A program made the translations under genes and the position numbers. From NCBI RefSeq assembly GCF_003336225.1, contig NZ_QPID01000002.1:531173-595172 (forward strand): 64,000 nucleotides of DNA, in the 5' to 3' direction. This DNA is from Corallincola holothuriorum (GTDB taxonomy: Bacteria > Pseudomonadota > Gammaproteobacteria > Enterobacterales > Neiellaceae). Numbering within the stretch: position 1 is the first letter of the stretch; each line of letters begins with the position of its first letter. Shown piece after piece: positions 55,866-63,939 of the stretch. The notes below the pieces were generated by a model. That model saw only the letters and a program-made list of their open reading frames with translations, was not told the DNA's origin and made no database searches.

Positions 55866-58006
55866 TACAGGTGCTTCACTCGGCGTTTTACCTCTTCCTG
55901 CTTGCCAGCATTAAATGGCCGCGCATCTGGGCTGCCTAAATAGCCGCAAACCCGACGCGTCACCGATACCTTGGCTGGATCATGGTTGCCGCAGCTAGGA
56001 CAGGTAAAGCCTTTGCTGGTGCAATCAAATTCGCCTGTGAAATCACACTGGTAGCATTCATCTATCGGCGTGTTAGTACCGTAGTAGGGCACGCGATCGT
56101 AACTGTAATCCCACACATCTTCTAGCGCCTGCAGATTATGCTGCAAATTGGGGTATTCGCCGTAGCAGATAAAGCCGCCATTACTGATCGCAGGGTAGGC
56201 CATCTCAAAATCGAGCTTGTCATAGGGGTTGGTATTTTTCTCAACGTCGAGATGAAAGCTATTGGTGTAATAGCCTTTATCCGTTACCCCTTTAATAATG
56301 CCGAACTCTATGGTGTCTAAGCGGCAGAAACGGCTGCAGAGGTTCTCACTGGGGGTGGCATACAAGCTAAAGCCAAAGCCCGTTTCCCGTTTCCAGCGTT
56401 CAGTCGTCAGACGCAGATGCGCAACAATCGCTTGCGCTTTTTGCTGCAACATTTGGTCATCGAATGGGTGCGCATCGGTAGCCGTTTGTTGCTGGTTGTA
56501 GAGTGCGTTGATGGTTTCATGCAGGCCGATATAGCCGAGGGAAATAGACGCGCGGCCATTCCTGAACAGTTGCAGTACATCATCATCGGCTTTTAAGCGC
56601 ACGCCACAAGCGCCTTCCATATAAAGGATCGGTGCGACGCGTGCCTTGACACCTTCCAAGCGGGCGATGCGCGAATCGAGCGCTTTTTTGGCCAACAGTA
56701 AGCGGTCATCAAGCAAACGATAAAAGTTCTTTTCGTTACCGTCAGCTTCCATCGCCAGCCTTGGCAGGTTAAGGCTAACCACGCCCAGATTGTTGCGGCC
56801 ATCATGAACCTCCACGCCGTCCTCTTCATACTGACCTAAGAAACTACGGCAGCCCATCGGTGTCTTAAAGGAACCCGTGACTTGCACCACTTGCTCGTAG
56901 TTCAAAATATCTGGATACATGCGCTTCGAGGCACACTCCAAGGCCAACTGTTTTATCCCGTAGTTGGGATCTTGCGGGCTGCGGTTAAGGCCCTCTTTAA
57001 TGACAAACACCAGTTTCGGAAAAACTGCGGTTTTGCGATTACGGCCTAATCCGGCAATACGGTTCTGCAGAATGGAACGTTGGATCAGTTTGGCTTGCCA
57101 GCTTTCACCCAAACCAAAGCCGAAGGTCACAAACGGCGTTTGGCCATTGGCGGTGTGCAGGGTATTCACCTCATATTCCAATGACTGAAACGCGTCATGG
57201 CACTCTTTTTCGGTTTGCGCTTGGGCGAACGACTCGGCATCCGATACCTGCCACTCGGCAGCTGTCGCCAAGTGCTTCTCGTAGCTGGCGGTGACATAAG
57301 GTGCCAGTACCTCATCGATACGATTGACCGTGGTGCCGCCATAGATATGGCTTGCTACTTGGGCGATGATCTGTGCGGTAACCGCCGTGGCAGTGGCAAT
57401 CGATTTTGGCGTATCGATCTCCGCGTTACCCATCTTAAAGCCTTGCTCTAACATCCCTTTTAGATCAATCAGCATGCAGTTAAACATCGGAAAAAACGGC
57501 GCGTAATCCAGGTCATGGTAGTGCAACTCTCCCCGGTCGTGGGCGCTCACCACATCCTTTGGCAGAATATGACGACGGGAGTAATGCTTGGCGACGATAC
57601 CCGCCAACAGATCGCGCTGGGTGGGGATCACCTTGCTGTCTTTATTGGCGTTTTCATTCAGCAGATTCAGGTCGCTCTGCTCCATTAAGCCGCGTATTTC
57701 CTGATTCAGGTGACTGGCTTTTTCCCGGGCCAGATCGCGGTCGTGACGGTACTCAATGTAAGCGCGGGCCACCGCTTTTTGCTCGCTGGCCATCAAGCTG
57801 TCTTCCACAGCTTGTTGGATCTCGTCGATATGCAACTCGGAAAGCGGTGCTAATTGACTCGCTACCTGCTCGGTGATCTGCTCAGCTATTTTTGCCGAAC
57901 GAATGCCGACCACTTCGCAAGCGCTTTGTATCGCCAACTGGATCCGTTTGGGGTTGAAAGGGGCGCGACTGCCATCCCGTTTAATCACGACCTGCTGCAT
58001 GTTCAT
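55865..58006 (-). CDS. nrdD: Anaerobic ribonucleoside-triphosphate reductase (class III)
   Basis: 713 residues. N-terminal ATP cone (VIKRDGSRAPFNPKRIQLAIQSAC), reductase barrel with FNCMLIDLKGMLEQGFKMGNAEI and CSRFCRLDTIEFG, a four-Cys zinc site (CYQCDFTGEFDCTSKGFTCPSC), and the glycyl radical loop RVCGYLG with the radical at G688. It makes dNTPs without oxygen. AGGAGATGAAC precedes the start. A cobalamin riboswitch lies 162 bases upstream. Confidence 0.97.
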   Translation of the reverse strand: MNMQQVVIKRDGSRAPFNPKRIQLAIQSACEVVGIRSAKIAEQITEQVASQLAPLSELHIDEIQQAVEDSLMASEQKAVARAYIEYRHDRDLAREKASHLNQEIRGLMEQSDLNLLNENANKDSKVIPTQRDLLAGIVAKHYSRRHILPKDVVSAHDRGELHYHDLDYAPFFPMFNCMLIDLKGMLEQGFKMGNAEIDTPKSIATATAVTAQIIAQVASHIYGGTTVNRIDEVLAPYVTASYEKHLATAAEWQVSDAESFAQAQTEKECHDAFQSLEYEVNTLHTANGQTPFVTFGFGLGESWQAKLIQRSILQNRIAGLGRNRKTAVFPKLVFVIKEGLNRSPQDPNYGIKQLALECASKRMYPDILNYEQVVQVTGSFKTPMGCRSFLGQYEEDGVEVHDGRNNLGVVSLNLPRLAMEADGNEKNFYRLLDDRLLLAKKALDSRIARLEGVKARVAPILYMEGACGVRLKADDDVLQLFRNGRASISLGYIGLHETINALYNQQQTATDAHPFDDQMLQQKAQAIVAHLRLTTERWKRETGFGFSLYATPSENLCSRFCRLDTIEFGIIKGVTDKGYYTNSFHLDVEKNTNPYDKLDFEMAYPAISNGGFICYGEYPNLQHNLQALEDVWDYSYDRVPYYGTNTPIDECYQCDFTGEFDCTSKGFTCPSCGNHDPAKVSVTRRVCGYLGSPDARPFNAGKQEEVKRRVKHL

Positions 58007-58167
58007 CTCCTGAACTTATTATTCTGTACTGCTTAGATTGATGTAGGGCGATGGTAAGCGAGGGCAAATAGTCACAGCATGATAAGTAGGCGAACATCAA
58101 CTAGCGCTGACCATATCGCCCAATCATTCATGTTGCACTGGTGCACCCCGCCCAGCATGGCATTGGT

Positions 58168-58358
58168 GATTGCGGCAGGTCTCCTGGCTTCTGGTATTGA
58201 GTTAACTGCCGCCTTCCCAGCGCTAAGCCAGTGGCTTTGCCCATCAGATATGGACAGAAGATGCAGCGTACCAACCAGATACAGTTACGGGGGTAGCTCC
58301 GGTTTCTCACCGGATTCCCTATTGTCCCCATGCTTGCGCATGTGTGCGGACCACAATC
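58168..58358 (-). promoter_or_regulatory. Cobalamin (B12) riboswitch upstream of nrdDG
   Basis: Read on the minus strand the conserved blocks appear in order: P1 strand GATTGT; GGGAATCCGGTGAGAAACCG; GCTACCCCCGTAACTGT; GATGGGCAAAGCCACTGG with GGGAAGGC; and the B12 box AGCCAGGAGACCTGCC, followed by GCAATC, which pairs with the 5' GATTGT. It is oriented toward nrdD. No clear intrinsic terminator is seen in the 162 bases before the nrdD ATG, so control may act on translation or via Rho. Confidence 0.92.
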
Positions 58359-58474
58359 TGTATATATAGTGGCAGTAAAAAGCATAAGGCACTAGATGTG
58401 GTGTTTGGTGAACTACAGTTTCATTGATCGAAGGCAAGCTTTTGGATGGGTGAAACCAAGGAATCATTTAAAAT
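58359..58474. other. Spacer between the riboswitch and the Rhs tip
   Basis: Expected to contain the nrdD promoter (minus strand; an AT-rich TATATATAGT run at 58360-58369) and the 5' boundary of the Rhs fragment. No gene seen. Confidence 0.4.
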
Positions 58475-59248
58475 GTGATGCTGCCTATGGATCCCGACGG
58501 TGATGGCAAGAAGATCTATTTCAATATGCGCTTCCCGGGCCAATACTATGACGGTGAAAGTGGGCTGCATTATAACTACTTCCGGGATTATGACCCCAAC
58601 ACTGGGCGGTATATTCAGAGTGACCCGATTGGCCTGAACGGTGGGTTGAATACTTATGGGTATGTTGGGGGGAATCCGACAGGGTTTGTTGATCCCAATG
58701 GGCATGCAAGAGTTAACGTTAACGGAACTGACCATGGTTATATGAATGCTAATGATTTTGTTGGGTTTATAGGTGGATTAGAAAATGAATCAGTCCATGA
58801 ATTATCACTTTTAGAACATGGTAAACCAGGTATTATGATGGTCGGTGAAAATGGCAGTATTAGTATTCACCCTAACGGCTATGCAAGACTTAGTAATAGC
58901 GAAAGAAAAAGCTGGAAGTTATCAGATATTCTGCGAGATAAAATGGCTCCAGAAGGCCATATCGATTTGCTAGCGTGTAACAGCGCAACGCCACCGGTTG
59001 ATGACCCTGGATATGGAAGCCTGGCACAAGTTCTGAGTAGAGATCTTTCAGGCATAACTGTATCCGGTTTTGGCTCTCTATACACTGGTAAAGATCCTCT
59101 CTCGGCAGTAGCTATACCTTTACCATATAAGGATAAGAGATGGATTAAGTCGATTTGGCAAATGAAAGATCACTTTCAAGGTGGTCAATTGACACATCGA
59201 ACTTATGACCCAGGTTCACTTCACAATGCCGGTGGAGTAGCTTTCTAG
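58475..59248 (+). CDS. Orphan Rhs tip: RHS core end plus variable C-terminal domain
   Basis: 257 residues. The frame opens just after an in-frame TAA (58469) with GTG/ATG options. Residues ~1-75 are the end of the RHS core ([53 protein letters not shown]), which normally ends a >1000-residue barrel; that barrel is absent. After the DPNG boundary is a variable domain with [13 protein letters not shown]...[21 protein letters not shown], a pattern seen in several polymorphic-toxin tips, but I cannot name its activity. The core part is GC-richer than the tip. Confidence 0.8.
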   Translation: MMLPMDPDGDGKKIYFNMRFPGQYYDGESGLHYNYFRDYDPNTGRYIQSDPIGLNGGLNTYGYVGGNPTGFVDPNGHARVNVNGTDHGYMNANDFVGFIGGLENESVHELSLLEHGKPGIMMVGENGSISIHPNGYARLSNSERKSWKLSDILRDKMAPEGHIDLLACNSATPPVDDPGYGSLAQVLSRDLSGITVSGFGSLYTGKDPLSAVAIPLPYKDKRWIKSIWQMKDHFQGGQLTHRTYDPGSLHNAGGVAF

Positions 59249-59297
59249 TAGAAAGTTTTTCATTATCTGTTTAAGGCTATTCTAAGGTGAGATAGGT

Positions 59298-59675
59298 ATG
59301 TCAACATTTCTAAAGATCTGTATTTTTGTCGTTGGAATCTTGTTTTTGACTATCCTATTTTCCCTTAGATTTCCTTATTTAATTAACTTTACTGGGAAAT
59401 CTCTGTTGAGATGTCTTGACTATCAATTGTCTATAGTTAGGCTGCTTGACACTCACGATATCTTGCAACTAAAGACCTTCGACCTAGACCGGGAAATATT
59501 TAGCGATGCTTGGGGAAACGTTATAATGGTTGAACGTAATGAAGGAAAAGAAATAGTTTATTCATTCGGGGAGAATGGTATTGATGAGCATGGAGAGGGA
59601 GATGACTTGTCTCTTAGTAATGCTGATGCTCAAAAGGTTTATTATTGTGGCGAAAAAAACAATCGTCAGGATTAA
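59298..59675 (+). CDS. Candidate immunity protein with GspG-like C-terminal motif
   Basis: 125 residues. One N-terminal membrane segment (KICIFVVGILFLTILFSLRFPYLI), then a domain with SDAWGNVIMVERNEGKEIVYSFGENGIDEHGEGDDLSLS, which resembles the DPWGNxY...SxGxDGxEGGEGDD calcium motif of type II secretion pseudopilins (GspG). It lies 49 bases after the Rhs tip, where immunity genes sit, is AT-rich like the tip, and no T2SS gene is near. Role as immunity protein is inferred from position. Confidence 0.6.
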   Translation: MSTFLKICIFVVGILFLTILFSLRFPYLINFTGKSLLRCLDYQLSIVRLLDTHDILQLKTFDLDREIFSDAWGNVIMVERNEGKEIVYSFGENGIDEHGEGDDLSLSNADAQKVYYCGEKNNRQD

Positions 59676-59690
59676 ACTATCCTTTATTAA

Positions 59691-59760
59691 GATCAAAGGA
59701 TCAAAGGGGTCAGATCAAAGGGGTCAGAGTCGATCGATCAAAGGGGTCAGAGTCATTAAT
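59691..59760 (+). repeat. REP-like repeat cluster upstream of the RAYT gene
   Basis: Four successive starts of GATCAAAGG, two of them extended to GATCAAAGGGGTCAGAGTC (59713-59731 and 59736-59754) and one truncated. The same motif in inverted orientation lies downstream of the transposase and in direct orientation at 63839-63880. Confidence 0.8.
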
Positions 59761-59784
59761 TTTGGCTGGTCTTTGTTTTGATTA
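59736..59784 (+). repeat. 49-nt direct repeat, left copy
   Basis: Identical to 63855-63903 at 46 of 49 positions. It comprises the REP-like motif GATCAAAGGGGTCAGAGTC plus a 30-nt tail that ends TTTGTTTTGATTA. The two copies bracket the RAYT gene and the TSP3-type lipoprotein gene. Confidence 0.85.
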
Positions 59785-59799
59785 GGTTGACTTTCTACG

Positions 59800-59825
59800 A
59801 AGTCGCCATTTTTGGCGGCTTTTTT
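59800..59825 (+). terminator. Intrinsic terminator before the RAYT gene
   Basis: AAGTCGCC / GGCGGCTT with an ATTTTT loop and a TTTTTT tail; it ends transcripts from the Rhs-tip side. Confidence 0.8.
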
Positions 59826-59908
59826 ATTGTGTATTTTTCGCTATCAGCGAAGTTGATTTTTTGCCGGACAGGGCTAGTTTTAAGGTTTTATGTCAAAGGA
59901 CTGACGTG

Positions 59909-60625
59909 ATGGCTAGGCTCCCTCGTTTAAATCTTCCCGGTATTCCTCAACACGTTATTCAACGTGGTAATAATCGACAGGCCTGCTTCTTTGCGGAGCA
60001 AGATTACGCCGTGTATTTGGATAGGCTCAGGCAGTACGCCAAGCAGTACGCTGTCAGTGTGCATGCGTATGTGTTGATGACGAACCATGTGCATTTGCTG
60101 ATGACACCTGCAACAGAAAAGGGGGTGAGTCAGTTAATGCAATCTTTGGGGCGATTCTATGTTCGTTACATTAATCAAACCTACCAAAGGAGTGGCACGT
60201 TATGGGAAGGTCGATATAAATCGGCGCTGGTGGATTGTGAACGTTATTTTCTGTTGGTCAGTCGTTATATAGAACTTAATCCGGTAAGGGCAGACATGGT
60301 TGCGCATCCGGCGGAATATCCGTGGTCGAGTTATCAGGGGAATGCGTTGGACAAAGCGATCGCTTTATTGACTCCACACCCTTGCTATATTGCGCTCGGC
60401 GCGACGCCTTTATTGCGTAAGGCGGCTTATCAAGCCCTCTTTAGGCATCATATTCCTGACTATACGTTGAAAGAGGTCCGCGATGCGACCAATAAGGCTT
60501 GGGTGCTGGGAGAAGGGCGCTTCAAAGAACAGATCGCCAAGCAGACGGGGCGCAGGACAAGTCCGCTTGGCCGAGGTGGAGATCGAAAGTCTGCGGACTT
60601 TAAAGGGCTTTCCGGAAATCAATGA
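59909..60625 (+). CDS. REP-associated tyrosine transposase (RAYT, Y1_Tnp/IS200-like)
   Basis: 238 residues from ATG 59909 (AAAGGA upstream). The HUH motif is H60-V-H62 in VLMTNHVHLLMTP, and the catalytic Tyr is one of those in GRFYVRYINQ (residues 81-90); RSGTLWEGRYKSALVD and ELNPVRADMV are typical of the family. N-terminal MARLPRLNLPGIPQHVIQRGNNRQ is the usual RAYT start. RAYTs act on single-stranded REP hairpins. The stop codon lies inside the first downstream repeat unit, which links the gene with its repeats. Confidence 0.92.
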   Translation: MARLPRLNLPGIPQHVIQRGNNRQACFFAEQDYAVYLDRLRQYAKQYAVSVHAYVLMTNHVHLLMTPATEKGVSQLMQSLGRFYVRYINQTYQRSGTLWEGRYKSALVDCERYFLLVSRYIELNPVRADMVAHPAEYPWSSYQGNALDKAIALLTPHPCYIALGATPLLRKAAYQALFRHHIPDYTLKEVRDATNKAWVLGEGRFKEQIAKQTGRRTSPLGRGGDRKSADFKGLSGNQ

Positions 60626-60679
60626 CTCTGACCCTATCGATCAATGACTCTGACCCTATCGATCCGACCCTATCGATCC
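60618..60679 (+). repeat. Inverted REP-like repeats at the 3' end of the RAYT gene
   Basis: Two perfect 22-bp tandem units (60618-60639 and 60640-60661), each containing AATGACTCTGACCCTATCG, then a partial third (60662-60675). Their sequence is the reverse complement of the upstream GGGTCAGAGTCATT motif, so the gene is flanked by inverted repeats. The unit overlaps the RAYT stop codon. Confidence 0.85.
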
Positions 60680-60858
60680 AAGGCGTCGTCAAAGTGTGAT
60701 GTGGTCCGGCACATGGTCTCACCTTTGATCTGGAAGTATAAACAAAACGTTAGTCAAAGCTAACAAATAGTTGACTAAAATTAACGCATACATAACAATA
60801 TCGCGTTAAATTTTTAACAAATTCAAATAGTCAGTCTTGAAATAGGAAGGGTTGTAGT

Positions 60859-63834
60859 ATGTACCAAGGAAGAAAGGGGTTTTTAATATTCCTACTCTCC
60901 GTTGCTTTAACAGCTTGCGGTGGAGGTGGCGGAGGTGGCGATTCTGAGCCTTCTCCAGGGGTTGAGCCAACACCAACGCCTGAACCTTCACCCGATCCGG
61001 ATCCCGTTGTACCTCAACCTCCTGAAGAAGTGCTTAAATCGTCTCTGTTGCTGCCAGCAGATCTTATTGACTTAAAAATAAGTTATAACGCGACGGGTAG
61101 CTCGCTATATAGAACCCATTTTTCCGCTAAAGAGCAGAAAGGGACCCATATAGTTTCGCCGTTGAATTACTCCAATGGTGGGCGTGAATATTATATCGTC
61201 AGTGAAACCAACGCACACCTCGCTGGTTGGTTTTCGCCGATGATTAATGTTAATCAGACAAACTACACCGCAGAGTTTATCCTTGATGATCCAATAGCGT
61301 TAATGAGTGATGAACTTGGGAGTCTATCTATTGGTGGCTCCGGTACAGTTCATATTGATCCTACATATGGTGACGTCGCTTTTAGTTTCGATTCAGGTGA
61401 AATAGAGCGATTTGGTAAAGAAGTTGTCACTGTTGCTGCGGGTACGTTTTTGGCAGAACACATTGCTATTGATATATCAGCTCATGCAATCATCGATGGC
61501 TATAGCTTCTATATACCTTATGAGGTTGAGTGGTGGATTGTTCCTAATTTGGGAATAGTTCAGCGCAAAGAAGGATCAGTCGCCACGTTTACAATGGGTT
61601 ATGCTGTTACTGGCGATAATGACAACGATGGACTAGATAACTTTATTGACGCGTTTCCTGATAATGGCGAAGCGTTATATGATTTTGATGGTGATGGCAT
61701 ATCTAATCATATGGATGATGATGATGACAACGATGGTGTAGTTGATAGTGAAGACAGTGACAATTTAAATCCATATGAATCAGCTGATACCGATGGCGAC
61801 GGAATTGGAAATAATGAAGATGATGATGATGACAACGATGGCTATTTTGATTCATTTGATGAGTATCCACTTAATCCTGAACGACATGTAAAAACGGAAC
61901 TGGGAGAGTCTTCCATCACCTTGACGAAGGAACTGTCTTATGCGGGCCAACAGTCAGATAACCCAAGCTTTGATTTGTATTATTCCACCCAAGAAAATAT
62001 AGATATCAACCCTAGTGTGATTGACGCTGACTGGTTAAATCTCTCTATTGTGAATAGAGCTTCAGGAGAAAAAGGGGATATTGGATATATTCGATTAACA
62101 GTCGATTATTCGAAACTTGAGGTTGGTGAATACAATGCTAGACTGTTAGTCAACGACCCTATCGAAGCAACTCCGTTAGAAGTTAATGTTAAATTTAATT
62201 TGACAGCCCCTGCACTATATATTGAATTATGTGGCGTCACCTACGACTCTGGAAGGAATTGTGATGATTCAGTAAATTATATCAGTTTTGAAAAAGGCTC
62301 TGCGCTGAAAAAAAGATATGTTGTAAATACTGATCGTTATGGTCACTCCCATATTTCTGGTGCTATTGAGTTTGGTAGCGTATCTTCATTTATGGAGCTA
62401 AAAAAATCGACAGAAGACAGCGACGGCTTGCTATTCGATTTATCGCTTGATCCACTTTTAACTAGCGAAACAACAGAGAAAGGCTATGTGGATTTAATTC
62501 AAAAGCTGGAAGACAGGGAAATCAGCACGCGAGTAGAATTTGATGTGTTTTCATCAGCGGGTGTTTTTTACTCAGATGAAGCCTCGGTCAGTTTTAGCTC
62601 TTTCCCTGATACGGAAGTACTGTCTCAAACCATTCATCTTATCAGTGAACAGCCATTGCCTGAGGACTGGTCTGCAGTTTCTGACCAGCCGTGGCTGCAG
62701 CTGCACAAGTTCGACAATACTCTTACATTAAGTGCTGATGTAACAGGTTTGGAAGAGAGTATATTACATGAAGCTCTAGTGACGATTAGTGCAGACGGTT
62801 TTATTAACGAAACTGTTGAGGTTCCTGTTTCATTTTGGATTGGTCCGGCTAGCTTACCAAGTAATATTAAGCTTTCATCCCTAGGGTATTTTCTATCGAA
62901 TGCACTTGACCCATATCGTCCTTATGTTTATTTATCTAGTAAGGATAGAGATACTAGTGTAACGGTTTATAATTACTATACAGAAGAAGTTGTTCGTGTT
63001 TTTGACATATTGTCTGATCTAGAAACTGAAGCCGATTCATATAGTAGTGTAATACATAGAACTTTGGTTAGTAAAGATGGCCAATGGCTCTATTTAATAT
63101 ATGATGATACTGTGGTTGTCTATAATGCGAATGATTTTGAATTATACAAGACATTCGATGTTCCTGAATATTTGGATGATAATTTTACTGTTAATTATTA
63201 TCAAGGTCAGCATTTAATAACATTTACTGGCTCTTTTGAAGAGCAGACCTATACATATGATGGAATCCCTGTTGATATACCTCATACTTTCCAGATGAAT
63301 TCAATTGGGGCAGATGGTCGTAGTGCTTGTTTTACAGAGTACGATTATTCAATAAGTGATATGCGGACGACATGTGTATCGACGTTTATCGCAACGTTAA
63401 ACCCTCTAAGCTTATCTGTAACCGAATTGCCTTCGCTGGGTAAGGATGGATTCTATCGCAGTGATATGGATGATGTTACATATGTATTCGAAGATAAAAG
63501 TGATGAGAGAGTACTACAGGCGTATGATAACTCCGGTATCTTACTGTACGAGTACTCTGTTTTAGACGAGTTGAAGCTAGATTGGACCACTGAGACCGCA
63601 TATTCTGTTGATAGCAATGGTGTTGTTACGCTAGCCACCCTACCTAATTATTTTCATTCTTCAGAGATCTATATGTCTCGTTTTGATCGAAGTGGGAAGA
63701 TCGAAGATTTTTCTATGGAAATTGAGGCGACTAATAGTTCCGATGCTGCTTATTTTACCGGTAAGGGACAAGTTTCCAATGATGGCCTATATATGCTGAG
63801 AAAAGAGCAGTTGATCAGGTTGATTAACTTGTGA
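60859..63834 (+). CDS. Large lipoprotein with thrombospondin type-3-like calcium repeats
   Basis: 991 residues. The signal ends LTAC (Cys20), followed by a seven-Gly run and a Pro/Asp-rich linker (PTPTPEPSPDPDP), typical of a surface lipoprotein stalk. Then a beta domain (~55-250), TSP3-like repeats at ~251-343 (GDNDNDGLDNFID, DFDGDGISN, DDDDDNDGVVDSEDSD, DTDGDGIGN, DDDDDNDGYFDSFDEYP), two BACON/Ig-like domains (~345-450 and ~570-680) and a C-terminal beta-propeller-like domain with YLYDD/VVYNAND repeats. AGGAAGG precedes the ATG. Function unknown; exported calcium-binding protein likely. Confidence 0.8.
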   Translation: MYQGRKGFLIFLLSVALTACGGGGGGGDSEPSPGVEPTPTPEPSPDPDPVVPQPPEEVLKSSLLLPADLIDLKISYNATGSSLYRTHFSAKEQKGTHIVSPLNYSNGGREYYIVSETNAHLAGWFSPMINVNQTNYTAEFILDDPIALMSDELGSLSIGGSGTVHIDPTYGDVAFSFDSGEIERFGKEVVTVAAGTFLAEHIAIDISAHAIIDGYSFYIPYEVEWWIVPNLGIVQRKEGSVATFTMGYAVTGDNDNDGLDNFIDAFPDNGEALYDFDGDGISNHMDDDDDNDGVVDSEDSDNLNPYESADTDGDGIGNNEDDDDDNDGYFDSFDEYPLNPERHVKTELGESSITLTKELSYAGQQSDNPSFDLYYSTQENIDINPSVIDADWLNLSIVNRASGEKGDIGYIRLTVDYSKLEVGEYNARLLVNDPIEATPLEVNVKFNLTAPALYIELCGVTYDSGRNCDDSVNYISFEKGSALKKRYVVNTDRYGHSHISGAIEFGSVSSFMELKKSTEDSDGLLFDLSLDPLLTSETTEKGYVDLIQKLEDREISTRVEFDVFSSAGVFYSDEASVSFSSFPDTEVLSQTIHLISEQPLPEDWSAVSDQPWLQLHKFDNTLTLSADVTGLEESILHEALVTISADGFINETVEVPVSFWIGPASLPSNIKLSSLGYFLSNALDPYRPYVYLSSKDRDTSVTVYNYYTEEVVRVFDILSDLETEADSYSSVIHRTLVSKDGQWLYLIYDDTVVVYNANDFELYKTFDVPEYLDDNFTVNYYQGQHLITFTGSFEEQTYTYDGIPVDIPHTFQMNSIGADGRSACFTEYDYSISDMRTTCVSTFIATLNPLSLSVTELPSLGKDGFYRSDMDDVTYVFEDKSDERVLQAYDNSGILLYEYSVLDELKLDWTTETAYSVDSNGVVTLATLPNYFHSSEIYMSRFDRSGKIEDFSMEIEATNSSDAAYFTGKGQVSNDGLYMLRKEQLIRLINL

Positions 63835-63854
63835 ATTTGATCAAAGGGGCCAGT

Positions 63855-63903
63855 GATCAAAGGCGTCAGAGTCATTGATTTTGGTTGGTCTTTGTTTTGA
63901 TTA
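63855..63903 (+). repeat. 49-nt direct repeat, right copy
   Basis: Matches 59736-59784 at 46 of 49 positions, starts 20 bases after the lipoprotein stop and ends three bases before TGTGCCGTCC, where the partial insertion sequence seems to begin. Confidence 0.85.
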
Positions 63904-63939
63904 AGCTGTGCCGTCCTAAAATAAGTTGACGGTTTTTAA

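Noticed and set aside
58128..58385. 85-codon minus-strand frame within the riboswitch region
   Set aside because: It coincides with conserved riboswitch RNA, has no ribosome-binding site and its sequence is explained by the RNA structure.
59691..60679. REP-like arrays as a CRISPR array
   Set aside because: Units are contiguous or nearly so, without unique spacers of constant length, and they flank a RAYT gene rather than cas genes.
61615..61890. GAT/GAC-rich tract in the lipoprotein gene as a microsatellite or CRISPR-like array
   Set aside because: It encodes in-frame TSP3-type Asp/Asn/Gly calcium repeats; unit spacing and variation follow the protein, not DNA spacers.
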